Source of the DNA: Sporopachydermia quercuum
Lineage: Eukaryota; Ascomycota; Sporopachydermiomycetes; Sporopachydermiales; Sporopachydermiaceae
Reading direction: 5' to 3'
Assembly: GCA_001599295.1 (NCBI GenBank)
Contig: BCGN01000002.1
Span: 1,550,001 to 1,614,000 of the forward strand
DNA length: 64,000 nt
Each line of letters begins with the position of its first letter. The stretch's first letter is position 1. Positions 38,351 through 48,942 of the stretch are shown here, one piece after another. The notes beneath the pieces are model-generated. The model ran no database searches and was not told the origin of the DNA. It worked only from the letters and a program-made list of their open reading frames with translations. The position numbers and the translations under genes were made by a program.

Positions 38351-41300
38351 CTAAGTAATTGTTTTCAACAGGGATAATAATTCTTTAAGTAATGATTGTT
38401 TCTCCGCGTCCTGTAAGATGATTGACTTTGTTTCGATTTCAGATGTTAGCTTAGCTAATATTTTGCAAACGCGGTCAACTTCTACTTCTTTATCGATATC
38501 ATTGTCGAGAAGTTCAGGGGGTGGTGCTTTCAAACTTATACCTGGTTTTCTTTTGCTTAATTGTCTTCTCACTAGTTTCGTAGGAGGACTCGCCGGGGAT
38601 GTAGTAGTATAGTTTGTAGCTGTTGGCGATGGTGATCTTAATGGTGATCTATGTGGTGATCTTGGAGGTGATCTTGGAGGTGATCTGGATGGTGAATTAG
38701 AACGTGAAGGTGAACTTGTTCCAGATTGGGTTGGTGATTTATTGTATTTTGGACTGGCAGATGGTGATCTTCTGCCAGGTGAGCCCATTCTTGGTCTCAG
38801 TTCAGGTTTCTCGCCCATTGCATCAATAACTTCACTGCTAGTAAGAATCTTCCTCGCTGGTCGAATAGTTGTTTTTGGTAAAGATGAAGTAGGTGTAGAA
38901 CAGCCGCTGTTAAATCCACTACTCTTTCTCGTGCTAGTATTATTATTACCCACAGTAGGGCTATTATTTTGACTATTGGTTTCATAATCGTGAACACCAT
39001 TGTCTTCTTTTTCGTTTTCAAATGTCCATCGAAAGATACAACCATCAGTACTGGTGCTGACAAAGGAAATATTATTTGATCCACTTATTTCTTCAGTATC
39101 ATTCTTAATGGGAAGAAATCCAGTAATTGATGCACTATGTCCATAACAACATGCAAGTAAACTTCCAGTTGTCATTTCATAAGCTCTGATAGCTTTATCA
39201 GATCCAACTCCAAATAGTATATTCTGGTTGAAACCTTTGCCAGATTTGAATGTCGACATCTGTACGAAGCCTAGATTTACTAATTCTAATGATGATGATC
39301 CTGGTGACAAGTTGCCACTGCTAGCAGAATTCATACTTACATTACCTCCAACTGCACCAGGGTTATCTTTCAGTACTCTAAACATATTCTTTTGTTCACC
39401 AGTATTAACATCATGGACAAAAACTTGTTTGTCCAAAGTTGGAACGATCAATTCCATAGTTTCCTCATTAACGAATATGTCTAAAGGTGCTGACTTGAAG
39501 GTCAGTGTTCTAGTTAGTAGAAATGCAACATTTGGCTTGTCAGGATTCTTTTCATCTTTAGGAAGATCAACCAATTTGTAGATGAAAATGTTTCTATCTG
39601 ATGAACCTGTGATGAGCAATCTCTCTTTATGAATATATCGAATTATTAAAACTGATGCTTTGTTATCTGCAAGTGTTTGAATCAGTTCCCATCCAGATGA
39701 TGACGATGGGATGCCATTGGTATTAGATTTTTCATCATTGCTAGTCCAATTAAGTAAAACTTGAACTGTACGATCTCTTGACGCCGAAACCATTAAATAT
39801 GTCTTTATTTGGGTATTATTTTCTTTGTTTCTATTTCGCTTATATTTTGTATCTGTCTCATCCTTAACATCATTTTCTTCATGGCGTCTAGGATGTTCCT
39901 TATCGCCTGTCTCATTATTATTATCATTAGCTTCTGTGTCCATTGGATCTTCTCCATCACTACTGTTGGTATCTTTATTTCTATTGCTATCGTCCTTTTC
40001 AGAAGCTTTTGAGGCATTCTTTGAGCATAACTCAATGATGATTACATCGTTTACTTGTGAAGAGTGTGCTTTTATACGGACTATGTTGAATAGGTCCTTT
40101 TCGTGATCCTGATCTTTTTCAGAATATTCCTCTTTTAGTAATTTTGATGGAAACACCTGTAGTAAACCAAACCTATCACCAGCAACAGAGAATTTATCAC
40201 CAATCTTCAAACAACAAACCATATTTTCTAACATATCATCTTCTTGGTCACTTAATGGAATCTTAAAAGCAGATTTTGCTTGCTGGAAACTATTGTCCCA
40301 TAGTTTTGTTTCTCCATTACCGGACCATGACAAGAAGCTGTCTTGGTTCTCAGTATTCAAAATTTGTTGTATTCCACGAATTGCTGCTTCGTGACCAGAA
40401 GTTATAGTTTCTGTTTCGAAAGTTTTAGTATCTACCAATTCAATCTCCCGTTTGTTGCTTAGCACGCAAACTTTGCCTGGAGAATAAAGAAATCCACCAA
40501 CATATCCACTTTTGAAACTAACAGCTGATCCGGGGTTATTTGCTAATCCTGGTTGTAGTTTCAACTTTGACGATGCGTCAGGTTCATTCTCCTTCTCAAG
40601 GGGGTTATAATTCTCATTAGATGCTTTTGGATCCAGTTTCTCTTGTGAGTTGCTGATGCAATAGTTGTCNTTACTAATGACCAAGCTGAGATTTATTGTT
40701 TCGATCCAGTTTTCATTATTTTTTTCTCCTATCAGAAAAAATGAATCGTTATCATAGTCACATACCACATCTCTAATTGTCATGTTTATTTTTGTTTTGA
40801 GTTGCAATTTAGGGGCGTTGCCATCTTCACTTAATAAGAATACTTCACCAGAATCCGCACATATCACGATTGTATCTTCAGGCTCGATATAACAACAACA
40901 AACAAAGTTCAAACCGCCATACTTATTGCCTAGTAGTACATTACGTCCTCCTAATACAGATACTTTAGCTCTTGTATCACTTTCCGGGCATTTCCATTCT
41001 TTCACGTGTCTTAATCCTACTGATAAAATTGACTGGCCAAACGAATAGAGCCCTTGAATTGGTACAGTACACTTATTACTTGCAATAAGAGTAGCACTAG
41101 GATTTAAGCCAAGTCGTAGATTCCAAACATGAATGAAACCATCATTGGGAAAGCCTAATGATACTAATTTGTTGCCAGATGCTGTAAATGCCAACTGAGC
41201 AATACCAAATGAGTGCTGCTGTATTATAATCAAAGGGCTGTTACTATGTGTAGTAGCAGTTGAATAGATAAGAATTCGCGGTTTGTGACCTGATTCCCCA

Positions 41301-41665
41301 ACTGCTAACATTCGTCCAGATGGTGATAGGGCTAATGTTGAGATAACTTTTACTCTTTCTTTCACTGGAGACCTTTGAGGCTCCGATGCGCCATTTTTAA
41401 TATCTCCATCATTAACTGTAGTAAAATAAAATGATTGCTCACCATCTTTATCGACAACGACTCCTGCCCCTGCCGTATAAGCCAGAATACCATTGGAATT
41501 GCCAGAAAATTCAAGTTTATTAGCCGATGTTAAGCCTATTATTTGAGAGGCCTTTAATGCTGGTTGCAAATCTGATAGTCCAGCTATCTTAGGTGAGATC
41601 TGTAGGCCATTCTTGCTAGCAAGCTCTGGTGGTATAAATTTCCTGGTAGTAGGAGTAAATGCCAT
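38351..41665 (-). CDS. WD40 protein of the WDR62/MAPKBP1 type
   Basis: A 1104-aa protein with many WD40-like repeats arranged as in metazoan MAPKBP1/WDR62. The first propeller opens with a hydrophobic GNSNGILAYTAGAGVVV, then ALSPSGRMLAVGESGHKPRILIY and LVSLGFPNDGFIHVWNL...VGLRHVKEWKC, which track the metazoan [37 protein letters not shown] and GNRHIKFW. A second propeller includes LMVSASRDRTVQVLL, LLITGSSDRNIFIYKL and FVSTSTDGCIFRWTFE. An acidic spacer separates them. The last 170 residues are basic and Ser/Pro-rich with R-S-P-x repeats, then a predicted C-terminal helix (DRVCKILAKLTSEIE). Animal members scaffold JNK signalling and spindle poles; the fungal role is not known to me and I recall no S. 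cerevisiae orthologue. ATG 41665 is chosen over a GTG four codons upstream. Confidence 0.82.
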   Translation of the reverse strand: MAFTPTTRKFIPPELASKNGLQISPKIAGLSDLQPALKASQIIGLTSANKLEFSGNSNGILAYTAGAGVVVDKDGEQSFYFTTVNDGDIKNGASEPQRSPVKERVKVISTLALSPSGRMLAVGESGHKPRILIYSTATTHSNSPLIIIQQHSFGIAQLAFTASGNKLVSLGFPNDGFIHVWNLRLGLNPSATLIASNKCTVPIQGLYSFGQSILSVGLRHVKEWKCPESDTRAKVSVLGGRNVLLGNKYGGLNFVCCCYIEPEDTIVICADSGEVFLLSEDGNAPKLQLKTKINMTIRDVVCDYDNDSFFLIGEKNNENWIETINLSLVISXDNYCISNSQEKLDPKASNENYNPLEKENEPDASSKLKLQPGLANNPGSAVSFKSGYVGGFLYSPGKVCVLSNKREIELVDTKTFETETITSGHEAAIRGIQQILNTENQDSFLSWSGNGETKLWDNSFQQAKSAFKIPLSDQEDDMLENMVCCLKIGDKFSVAGDRFGLLQVFPSKLLKEEYSEKDQDHEKDLFNIVRIKAHSSQVNDVIIIELCSKNASKASEKDDSNRNKDTNSSDGEDPMDTEANDNNNETGDKEHPRRHEENDVKDETDTKYKRNRNKENNTQIKTYLMVSASRDRTVQVLLNWTSNDEKSNTNGIPSSSSGWELIQTLADNKASVLIIRYIHKERLLITGSSDRNIFIYKLVDLPKDEKNPDKPNVAFLLTRTLTFKSAPLDIFVNEETMELIVPTLDKQVFVHDVNTGEQKNMFRVLKDNPGAVGGNVSMNSASSGNLSPGSSSLELVNLGFVQMSTFKSGKGFNQNILFGVGSDKAIRAYEMTTGSLLACCYGHSASITGFLPIKNDTEEISGSNNISFVSTSTDGCIFRWTFENEKEDNGVHDYETNSQNNSPTVGNNNTSTRKSSGFNSGCSTPTSSLPKTTIRPARKILTSSEVIDAMGEKPELRPRMGSPGRRSPSASPKYNKSPTQSGTSSPSRSNSPSRSPPRSPPRSPHRSPLRSPSPTATNYTTTSPASPPTKLVRRQLSKRKPGISLKAPPPELLDNDIDKEVEVDRVCKILAKLTSEIETKSIILQDAEKQSLLKELLSLLKTIT
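38631..38690 (-). repeat. 12-nt tandem repeat coding for R-S-P-x units
   Basis: Five 12-base units of the form GGTGATCTNNNN on the plus strand (minus-strand reading: R-S-P-x) in the tail of the WDR62-like gene. Two units are identical. In-frame expansion of a disordered SP-rich tail. Confidence 0.9.
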
Positions 41666-42653
41666 AGTAATAACCACACGATCCTCTTTCCGATACTATT
41701 GATCAATCCAAGTCAAACACAACTACAACTCCATCTAATTAAAGTCTTTTCTTCTTACTCCTTTCCTTTATATTCAATAACCCAATGCAATTGAATTCTC
41801 ACGCCAAAGAGTCAAGAGACTCCAAGAGATTTAATCATCAGCTTTTACAAAAACCACATCTTAGCCAAAGAAGTAACCAAGTTTGATTCTCCATTTGATT
41901 ATTGTAATGCTTGCCAAATCAGAAGATGTAGAATCAAAAAAAAACTTAAAGTTCAGAAGCTTATGGATTATTTGGGTAAAAAGAAAACTTTGTATTGAAG
42001 TCTGATTCTTAATAAGGAAAATGGGTGATTCAATTGTATGATTCTTTAATAACAGTGCTAATGGAAACATTAAGTAGAAAGTGTCGAAGAGACTCGAGAA
42101 AGTAAATTGTTATGCTATTTCTAATACTGGGTTATGGCTGAAGCAAGCTTTAGGGGATTAAATGCATCGATGGTTTTCTATCGTCTCATCGATGGAATGT
42201 TGATTTCACATCGATTTGAAGTTCCAAAGGTTCGAAAACAGAATAAAGTTAAACTTTATTTATAGTTTCCAGTTTAATCTCTGAACTTAATGTTAAAGTT
42301 AAAGACCAATATAAACAAAAGCTAACGAACGACTGTTAATGTCCGGTAAGATAGGGCACTCCGCAATGCAAGTTTCATGCCATTTTTGCATATCATGCAG
42401 AGTAATAAAGGAAAACAGAATTTCTCGTGCATTGTTAGAAGATGAAATTCATTATCATATGTTCTTCATATCGCTTATATCAAAATACTCGTTTCGATAG
42501 AACGAAATAGGACCTAAAAGATGACTGATCAAAAGAAAAAAACAGGTTCGCTCAATCGTACTATTAGGAAGCAAAATAACATAAAATTGAAAGAATATAA
42601 AATTTTAGTCATGATCATTATATTAATTAACTAACAACCTTCCACTTCAATCT
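41666..42653. other. Intergenic region between WD40 gene and CCC2
   Basis: About 990 bases: the promoter of the WDR62-like gene and the 3' end of CCC2. No gene is seen. Confidence 0.45.
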
Positions 42654-45452
42654 CTACAAAGGTAAATATCTATTGTCATTTTTGCTACTTCCAACCAGCT
42701 TGCCTAAAATACTTTTGACCCATTTAAATCTAGATGACTTTGATTTATCGATTCTGATTGGGCTACCAATATCAGGATATTTCCAACGTTTTAAAAGTAA
42801 ACTAGAAACAACGACAGATACCGAACTTAGAGCCATAGCTGCTCCTGCAACCACAGGATGTAATACAATTCCAAAAGGAAGTAGTATACCCATAGCGATT
42901 GGTAACATGATAGCATTGTAACCCAATGCCCAACCATAATTAGCCTTGATTTTGTCGAATGTTGCAACAGATAAATCTAATGCTGCTACTACACCATATA
43001 TGTCAGTTCTCAGCAAGATCATATCAGCAGTTGCTATTGCAACATCTGTTCCTGAGCCTACTGCAATACCAATATCAGCAGCTGCCAATGCAGGCGTATC
43101 ATTTACGCCATCACCAACAAATGCAACAACTTCTCCTTCAGCCTGTAAATCAGTCACCAAGGACACTTTATCTGCAGGTTTCATTTGAGAGTGAATTTCA
43201 CTCTTCTCTAAACCAACAAAACCACCAATCATCTCTGCAGTTTGTGCACCGTCTCCTGAAACCATTTCAGTCTTAATACCTGCTTTCTGTAATGCAGAAA
43301 TAGTTGCTTCAGCTTCAGGTTTCACTTCATCATACAAGGAAATTGTTCCCTTAAATTCTCTATCAACTGATACATATACAATAACTTTTCCCGATGGGTT
43401 ATCAACCACTTTCCAGCCCTGAACGTTATTCTCTGTCATTAGATCAGGATTTCCAATCAATACATATCTATTATCAACCTTTCCTCCTAACCCAAACCCA
43501 GGTTGATATAAAAAGTTTTCAACAGAACCAGAAAAGCGATCAGTTAAAGGCTGCATTCCCAATTTATCTTTAGCATAATCACACAACGCAGCACCAATAG
43601 GGTGTTCCGATTGTTCCTCTAATATTCCGATTAATCTCCAGTCTTCCTTCCCGAATGAACCTTCGACGTCCTCAACATTTAGTTTTCCCTTCGTTAAAGT
43701 ACCTGTTTTATCAAACAGTACAACCGTCACCTTAGTAGCTTGTTCTAAAACAGCACCGCCTTTGATTAAAAGACCATTAGAAGCTCCAATTCCTGTGCCA
43801 ACCATAACAGCAGTAGGGGTCGCCAATCCCAAAGCACAAGGACAAGCAACAACAATAACCGAAATACAGAGTTGTAAACAAACAAAGAATTTACCCTCTT
43901 TAGCGTTGAATAATGCTGGTGGACTTTTCAATAAATGCGAAAGAACCATCCATACGACAAATGTCAATATACCCAAAGAAACAATTGCTGGAACAAAGAA
44001 TGATGTGATCTTATCGCCAAATCTTTGAATAGGAGCACGTGAAGTTTGAGCTTCTGATACAAGTTCAATAATCTTTGCTAACTCAGTATTAGACCCAGTT
44101 CTTGTTAGTTTAACATGCAGAAGGCCCAATCCATTGATAGATCCTCCAATAATTGGAGCGCCTATAGTTTTCATTACTGGTTTTGATTCACCTGTTAAAA
44201 GAGATTCATCCAAGTATGACGAGCCATATACAACTACTCCATCAGCCGGTGCTTTTGATCCAGGATATAAAATTGCGATATCTCCTACTTTTGCTAATTC
44301 AGACGCAATATGTAATATATCTCCTGACTCTAAATCCGGCTCCTGATTATCTCTTGATTCTGCAGCTAGTTCAGAACCTGGTGAAAAAGTATCAAGTACG
44401 CTTCTTTCAGCTTTCTCTGCAGCTTCTGGATTAGAAAATATATAGCACATCGAAGGAGTTAGCGAAATGAGCCTTGAAAGAGCGCTTGACGTTTGTCCCT
44501 TAGCTTTATTTTCGATGTACTTTCCAAAGGTTATAAATACAATCAGCATGACTGCAGCGTCAAATAACACTTTTGGTGGAATACTAGACTGAAGTATTAT
44601 AGATACCACCATTGAAAAAATTGAAAAAATTAAAGATACTCCTGTTGAAATCATGACCAGACAATCCATAGTCCAACTGCTATGACGGAAAGCTTTGATT
44701 GCTGACTTATAATAAGGACTGGCGACAGACCCCATAATATAGCATGTGAGTAATAATGATATAAGTTGATCAATAAATAAACCCGGAAATATAGGAGCAA
44801 ATATCATACATTTTTTACCCCATCCTGTTTCGTATAACCAATGGAAGGCAATAATGGGTATCCCTAATATGAATGATAAAATGAACATTCTACGGTAACG
44901 CCGTATTTCTTGAACTTTTGCTAAAACGTCTAATTGTGCCGATGAGTTTATTGTGTCTGCAAGTACAGCATCAAATCCTCTATCTTCAACAGTTTCTATT
45001 ACATCTCTCACACCTAATTTCCCGTTGTTGAATGTAACTCGAGCTTCAGACGTTGAAAGAGAAACAACGGCCGATTCAACACCATCAAGTTCTAACAAGC
45101 CTTCTTCTATACTTTGAGAACAGTTAGAACAAGTCATTCCATAAACTTTCAATACCGTCGATTCTAAAGAGCTTCCATTAGAAACTTTACTAGATCCATT
45201 TTCGTTCTTTGATTCATCACTGTCTGTTTGCTCTTCTGATGATACTATATCAGCATCAAATCCTGTGTCTTCAATAGCTTCTTTCAAATCTTCCGGCGCT
45301 AAGCTTTTATCGTGAATGATAGTTCCTTTTTCAGTTATTAAAGAAACAGCAACTGAATCAACACCAGAAAGACTTTCCACAGTATTCGTTATCGAAGCAA
45401 CACATGCTCCGCATGTCATACCACCAATAGATATCACTGTTTTTTGCTTCAT
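42654..45452 (-). CDS. CCC2: Copper-transporting P1B-type ATPase Ccc2
   Basis: Ccc2 pumps Cu(I) into the late Golgi to load multicopper oxidases such as Fet3. The 932-aa protein has two N-terminal heavy-metal domains with CxxC (GGMTCGAC, residues 10-17; GMTCSNC, about residues 105-111), eight predicted membrane helices, the TGES actuator loop (LLTGESKP), the transmembrane CPC metal site (VACPCALGLATPTAV), the phosphorylation motif DKTGTLT, the SEHPIG nucleotide-domain motif of P1B pumps, and the hinge GDGVNDTPALAAADIGIA. Two HMA domains match S. cerevisiae Ccc2 (1004 aa). All catalytic residues are present, so it looks functional. The ATG at 45452 directly precedes the first HMA domain. Confidence 0.97.
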   Translation of the reverse strand: MKQKTVISIGGMTCGACVASITNTVESLSGVDSVAVSLITEKGTIIHDKSLAPEDLKEAIEDTGFDADIVSSEEQTDSDESKNENGSSKVSNGSSLESTVLKVYGMTCSNCSQSIEEGLLELDGVESAVVSLSTSEARVTFNNGKLGVRDVIETVEDRGFDAVLADTINSSAQLDVLAKVQEIRRYRRMFILSFILGIPIIAFHWLYETGWGKKCMIFAPIFPGLFIDQLISLLLTCYIMGSVASPYYKSAIKAFRHSSWTMDCLVMISTGVSLIFSIFSMVVSIILQSSIPPKVLFDAAVMLIVFITFGKYIENKAKGQTSSALSRLISLTPSMCYIFSNPEAAEKAERSVLDTFSPGSELAAESRDNQEPDLESGDILHIASELAKVGDIAILYPGSKAPADGVVVYGSSYLDESLLTGESKPVMKTIGAPIIGGSINGLGLLHVKLTRTGSNTELAKIIELVSEAQTSRAPIQRFGDKITSFFVPAIVSLGILTFVVWMVLSHLLKSPPALFNAKEGKFFVCLQLCISVIVVACPCALGLATPTAVMVGTGIGASNGLLIKGGAVLEQATKVTVVLFDKTGTLTKGKLNVEDVEGSFGKEDWRLIGILEEQSEHPIGAALCDYAKDKLGMQPLTDRFSGSVENFLYQPGFGLGGKVDNRYVLIGNPDLMTENNVQGWKVVDNPSGKVIVYVSVDREFKGTISLYDEVKPEAEATISALQKAGIKTEMVSGDGAQTAEMIGGFVGLEKSEIHSQMKPADKVSLVTDLQAEGEVVAFVGDGVNDTPALAAADIGIAVGSGTDVAIATADMILLRTDIYGVVAALDLSVATFDKIKANYGWALGYNAIMLPIAMGILLPFGIVLHPVVAGAAMALSSVSVVVSSLLLKRWKYPDIGSPIRIDKSKSSRFKWVKSILGKLVGSSKNDNRYLPL

Positions 45453-47356
45453 TTTTGTATTCTTATTTGTACATTAACAATTTGCCTTTTATACTAAAAT
45501 CCCAAAAACCCACCCTTTTCGTTCTATCCCTCCTTTTCCTCGCTAAATCTGAACCAAGATTTCTTCTATGATTAAAAAAAAGCTCTTTGCCTAAATTTTC
45601 TCCTGTACTTCCGAGGTTCCCTAAAACAAGGCTTCTCAAGCACGTACTATTTTTATGCAATCAAATAATACAAATTATCTTCTGGATCCGCTTTTGTTAA
45701 CACATCAACCATAATACATTACAACCCATCCGTAGCCAGTTATACACACTTGAGAAATCAGATTAGTTTTCGGCATTCACCAATGAAAAACATCAAGGTC
45801 ACTCACTGTCTTGTAATGTTTAAACTTACACTATCATGGAAGATGATAGACAACAAACATTAACTGATACAATGTAAATCTATAAAGAAAGAAGAAGAAA
45901 TTAACACTGAAAATAATTTATTTAAGAGAAATACTGTTAAGAGGAAATAGGAATTGAAGAAAAAAAAAAAAAGAAAGAATTAACCAAAAAGGATATACTT
46001 TATTCTGGCTTCCTATCCTTTTATCTCTCCTATCATTTGAACGGCAATGTGCCAGTATAAGAAGAAAAGTAAGGTTTGTTTCCATATTGAGTTGGGAAAA
46101 ATAATTAAAAAATCAAGAAGAATCTCATGTCATTCTTGGTAAAACCAACTTCACGTCTCAATNTGAACGTACAGTCAATTTGAGTTAAACAAATTGTGGT
46201 GCATTTCTAATGAANTTTTCTTTTTATCACCTAGAAATTCATGAAATGTATGAATATTTCTTGTGAAATATGATACAATTTTCATATTTAGAAATGTGAT
46301 TCAAACGAGAAGTTTTGATGATTCCAACCATTAATATGAAAAAGATCGCTAATCAAGTGAAGGAATCTAAACCATGGTTCGCAGAAAAGGAGTTAAAGCT
46401 AAGCATAATTGGATTAAGCATTTTAGCCAAACCTTAGTTATATAGGAGTTGTACGATTTTGTCAATACTTTCATTTAAGTTGAAGAGATTTCGACTAGTG
46501 GATGAAATTTGGATTAGAAGGCTATTAGACATTTTGGAGAGAAACGTTCGAGAAAGAATCAAACAGACGAATAGGAATATTCAACTAATGTTAAGAAGAC
46601 ACGAAGAAGCTTCACCTGCTTAAATCTCATTGTGATTCTCTTCTTTCTGTAAAATTAGCTTGCAGTATAATAAGGTGACAATACTTTATTACTGAAAATA
46701 GAGCTGTGAGTAGGCCGCATTAACCTTAATCCTAACTTTAGGGATTTTAAGCATTATCAAATGTTTCATTGAAACTGAAGAAACATTTCAATTTATAATC
46801 TTGGATTGAATGATACAAGATCAAGTCTTATTCAAGCAAAGAACAAGTTCAACAGAACATTCAACAAGAAAATGTTTTAATTCATGCTTAGTATAAAATA
46901 TTTGCAACTTCGTTATGATGCGGTGTAATTATATCTCCTCTTAGTGCAATCAAATAGTTGTTCAGAGTAACTTAGATCCAGTAACTGGAATTGAAATAGT
47001 TTTATCTCAACCCCCTTAATCATAATAAACGCATTAATAATTTTCATAGTCCTACACACATACTAAACATACTAAAGTGTTTCTACCCCAAATTAGCTTG
47101 TATGAAAAGTTTTAAATTAAAGAAATGAAGTAATTGAAGATTTATGTATGCATTAGTTTTTCGTTTTCAATTCAGCCTTTCAGTGATGAAAACTTTTTGC
47201 TTCATATTCCTAGGGTTCAAACAGAGCTTTAATAAACGAGATCTTCTCCATTATATACGTTTGACTTTATAAATTGACGACAAACTTGGTTACACTGAAA
47301 AACCTATCCAAGAGAGGTAAACGAGATTTAAAATTGTCACAAAAAAAAATTGCAGA
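45453..47356. other. 1.9 kb region between CCC2 and CIA1
   Basis: Both neighbours are on the minus strand, so this holds the CCC2 promoter and the CIA1 3' end. No frame above about 65 codons and no recognisable RNA gene were seen. Poly-A/T runs are frequent and two Ns occur. It is unusually long for a tandem spacer. Confidence 0.45.
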
Positions 47357-48442
47357 TCAAGATGTCAATTTCCAAATATTTGTTTTCCCATCATCCCCAC
47401 CTGTTATTAGGCACTCATCACTACCTATAGTAGCCCATTGAACACAGTTTACTTCATAAACACCATGACATCTATCAGCAGTTGCAACCACACTCCAATT
47501 TTTCTCTTCATTTTCTTCGTATACAACTAATTTTCCGTCAGCCCCAACAGTGGCAATCCTGTTACTCACTTTGCTCCAACTTACACCATATAAGCTTCTT
47601 TTACAAACTTTTGGTAGCGTTGATGAAAGTTCCCATTCTTCTTTTATTGGATCCGAGCTTCGAAATGTTGATGGCATTTTCCCTAGAAAAGCACTTGTAC
47701 CTCCTAGGCTGCTATCATTGGCATTAATATTTTGATATTTTCTATTGGAACCAACTCTTTCATAGACTTCAACATCTGCTTCATCGGTAACTGCTACCAA
47801 ACGTGCAGGCGTACTTTCATTGGAAAAATCTATCTCCCAGACAGTGCCTTTATTGATAGCAAGCTCACTGACACATACCCAATCACCTTCATCTTCATCT
47901 TCTCTGTATAGCCTAACAGTATCATCATAAGAACTACTAGCTACTAGTTCTTCAGATGGGTGCCATCTCACACATTTCACATCTTGACTATGCTCTTGTA
48001 ACACACTAATACATTCAAATTCTTCATTACTATCATCAGCTTCCCAGATCCACACACTTTTATCTCTAGAGCAACTAGCCAAAAAAAACCCATTATAACT
48101 CCAATCAACTGCTTTCACTTCATTCTCATGACCTTCAATGATAGCTAAAAGTTCCCATTCGTCATCTTCTTCACTCCAGATTGAAATAGTAGAGTCAAAA
48201 CTACCCACAGCAATAGATGGCGCTTCAGTGCCTGTTGTATCCGGTTTCCAACTCAAGCTTCTGCAACTTCGTTTATGTGCATCTTCAAGTACGGTTACCA
48301 GCTGCAGAGTATTCAAATTGTATATTCGGCAAGTCTTATCCCCTGACGCTGTAGCTAGTAATGGCTTCCTACTATGAACAGATACATCCCATACTCGATC
48401 TTTATGTCCTTCGAGACTTGTTACTAGTTTCAGTTCAATCAT
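47357..48442 (-). CDS. CIA1: Cytosolic iron-sulfur assembly protein Cia1
   Basis: Cia1 is a seven-bladed WD40 propeller in the CIA targeting complex (with Met18 and Cia2) that delivers Fe-S clusters to cytosolic and nuclear apoproteins. The 361-aa product has blade after blade of the family: [112 protein letters not shown] (quoted in part) and the closing [13 protein letters not shown]. The stretch [11 protein letters not shown]...[14 protein letters not shown] is nearly identical to yeast and human CIAO1. Length is a little longer than S. cerevisiae (330 aa), from an insertion between blades 5 and 6. It ends a three-gene run of metal/cofactor genes (CCC2, CIA1, CYC2). Confidence 0.97.
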   Translation of the reverse strand: MIELKLVTSLEGHKDRVWDVSVHSRKPLLATASGDKTCRIYNLNTLQLVTVLEDAHKRSCRSLSWKPDTTGTEAPSIAVGSFDSTISIWSEEDDEWELLAIIEGHENEVKAVDWSYNGFFLASCSRDKSVWIWEADDSNEEFECISVLQEHSQDVKCVRWHPSEELVASSSYDDTVRLYREDEDEGDWVCVSELAINKGTVWEIDFSNESTPARLVAVTDEADVEVYERVGSNRKYQNINANDSSLGGTSAFLGKMPSTFRSSDPIKEEWELSSTLPKVCKRSLYGVSWSKVSNRIATVGADGKLVVYEENEEKNWSVVATADRCHGVYEVNCVQWATIGSDECLITGGDDGKTNIWKLTS

Positions 48443-48942
48443 TCTTTTTCCAGTTCCAAACTGCGGTACTTATTAAGCTCCTTTGATCATAAATAGTCTC
48501 ATACCAGTAGAAATCAATGAGTAATTTAATAGATTGCTGAATTTGCTTCACTCACTCAAATCTTTCTCTTATGCTGAATAATGTATCCGCAAACCGATCT
48601 TTAGATGCCCCCCATTATCCTGTTTACCATCATAAAGCAACCCACAGCTGAGAATCTTAAAGAACACACACACGTATAATTTTATTTATGTTCTCCGGTT
48701 TATGGTCTCCGTTCTCAAAAAGAAAAGCGGAAGTGTTGTGAGGGTAGTTCTAAATACCAATAGTTACCGTTGCTCGAAGTGCCTGAAGGTTTTTAGGTAT
48801 TTTCATCATTCACAAAACATGAAGTAGAAAAATTGAATCAAATAAAGTTATTGATAATCTTATTATTGTGAAATATCAGAATATAAAAGCAAAATTTTCT
48901 TGATGATAAGGAACAGCGAAGGTGGTAGGGTAGAGTAGTAAG
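48443..48942. other. Divergent promoter region CIA1 / CYC2
   Basis: 500 bases between divergent starts. No gene seen. Confidence 0.45.
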
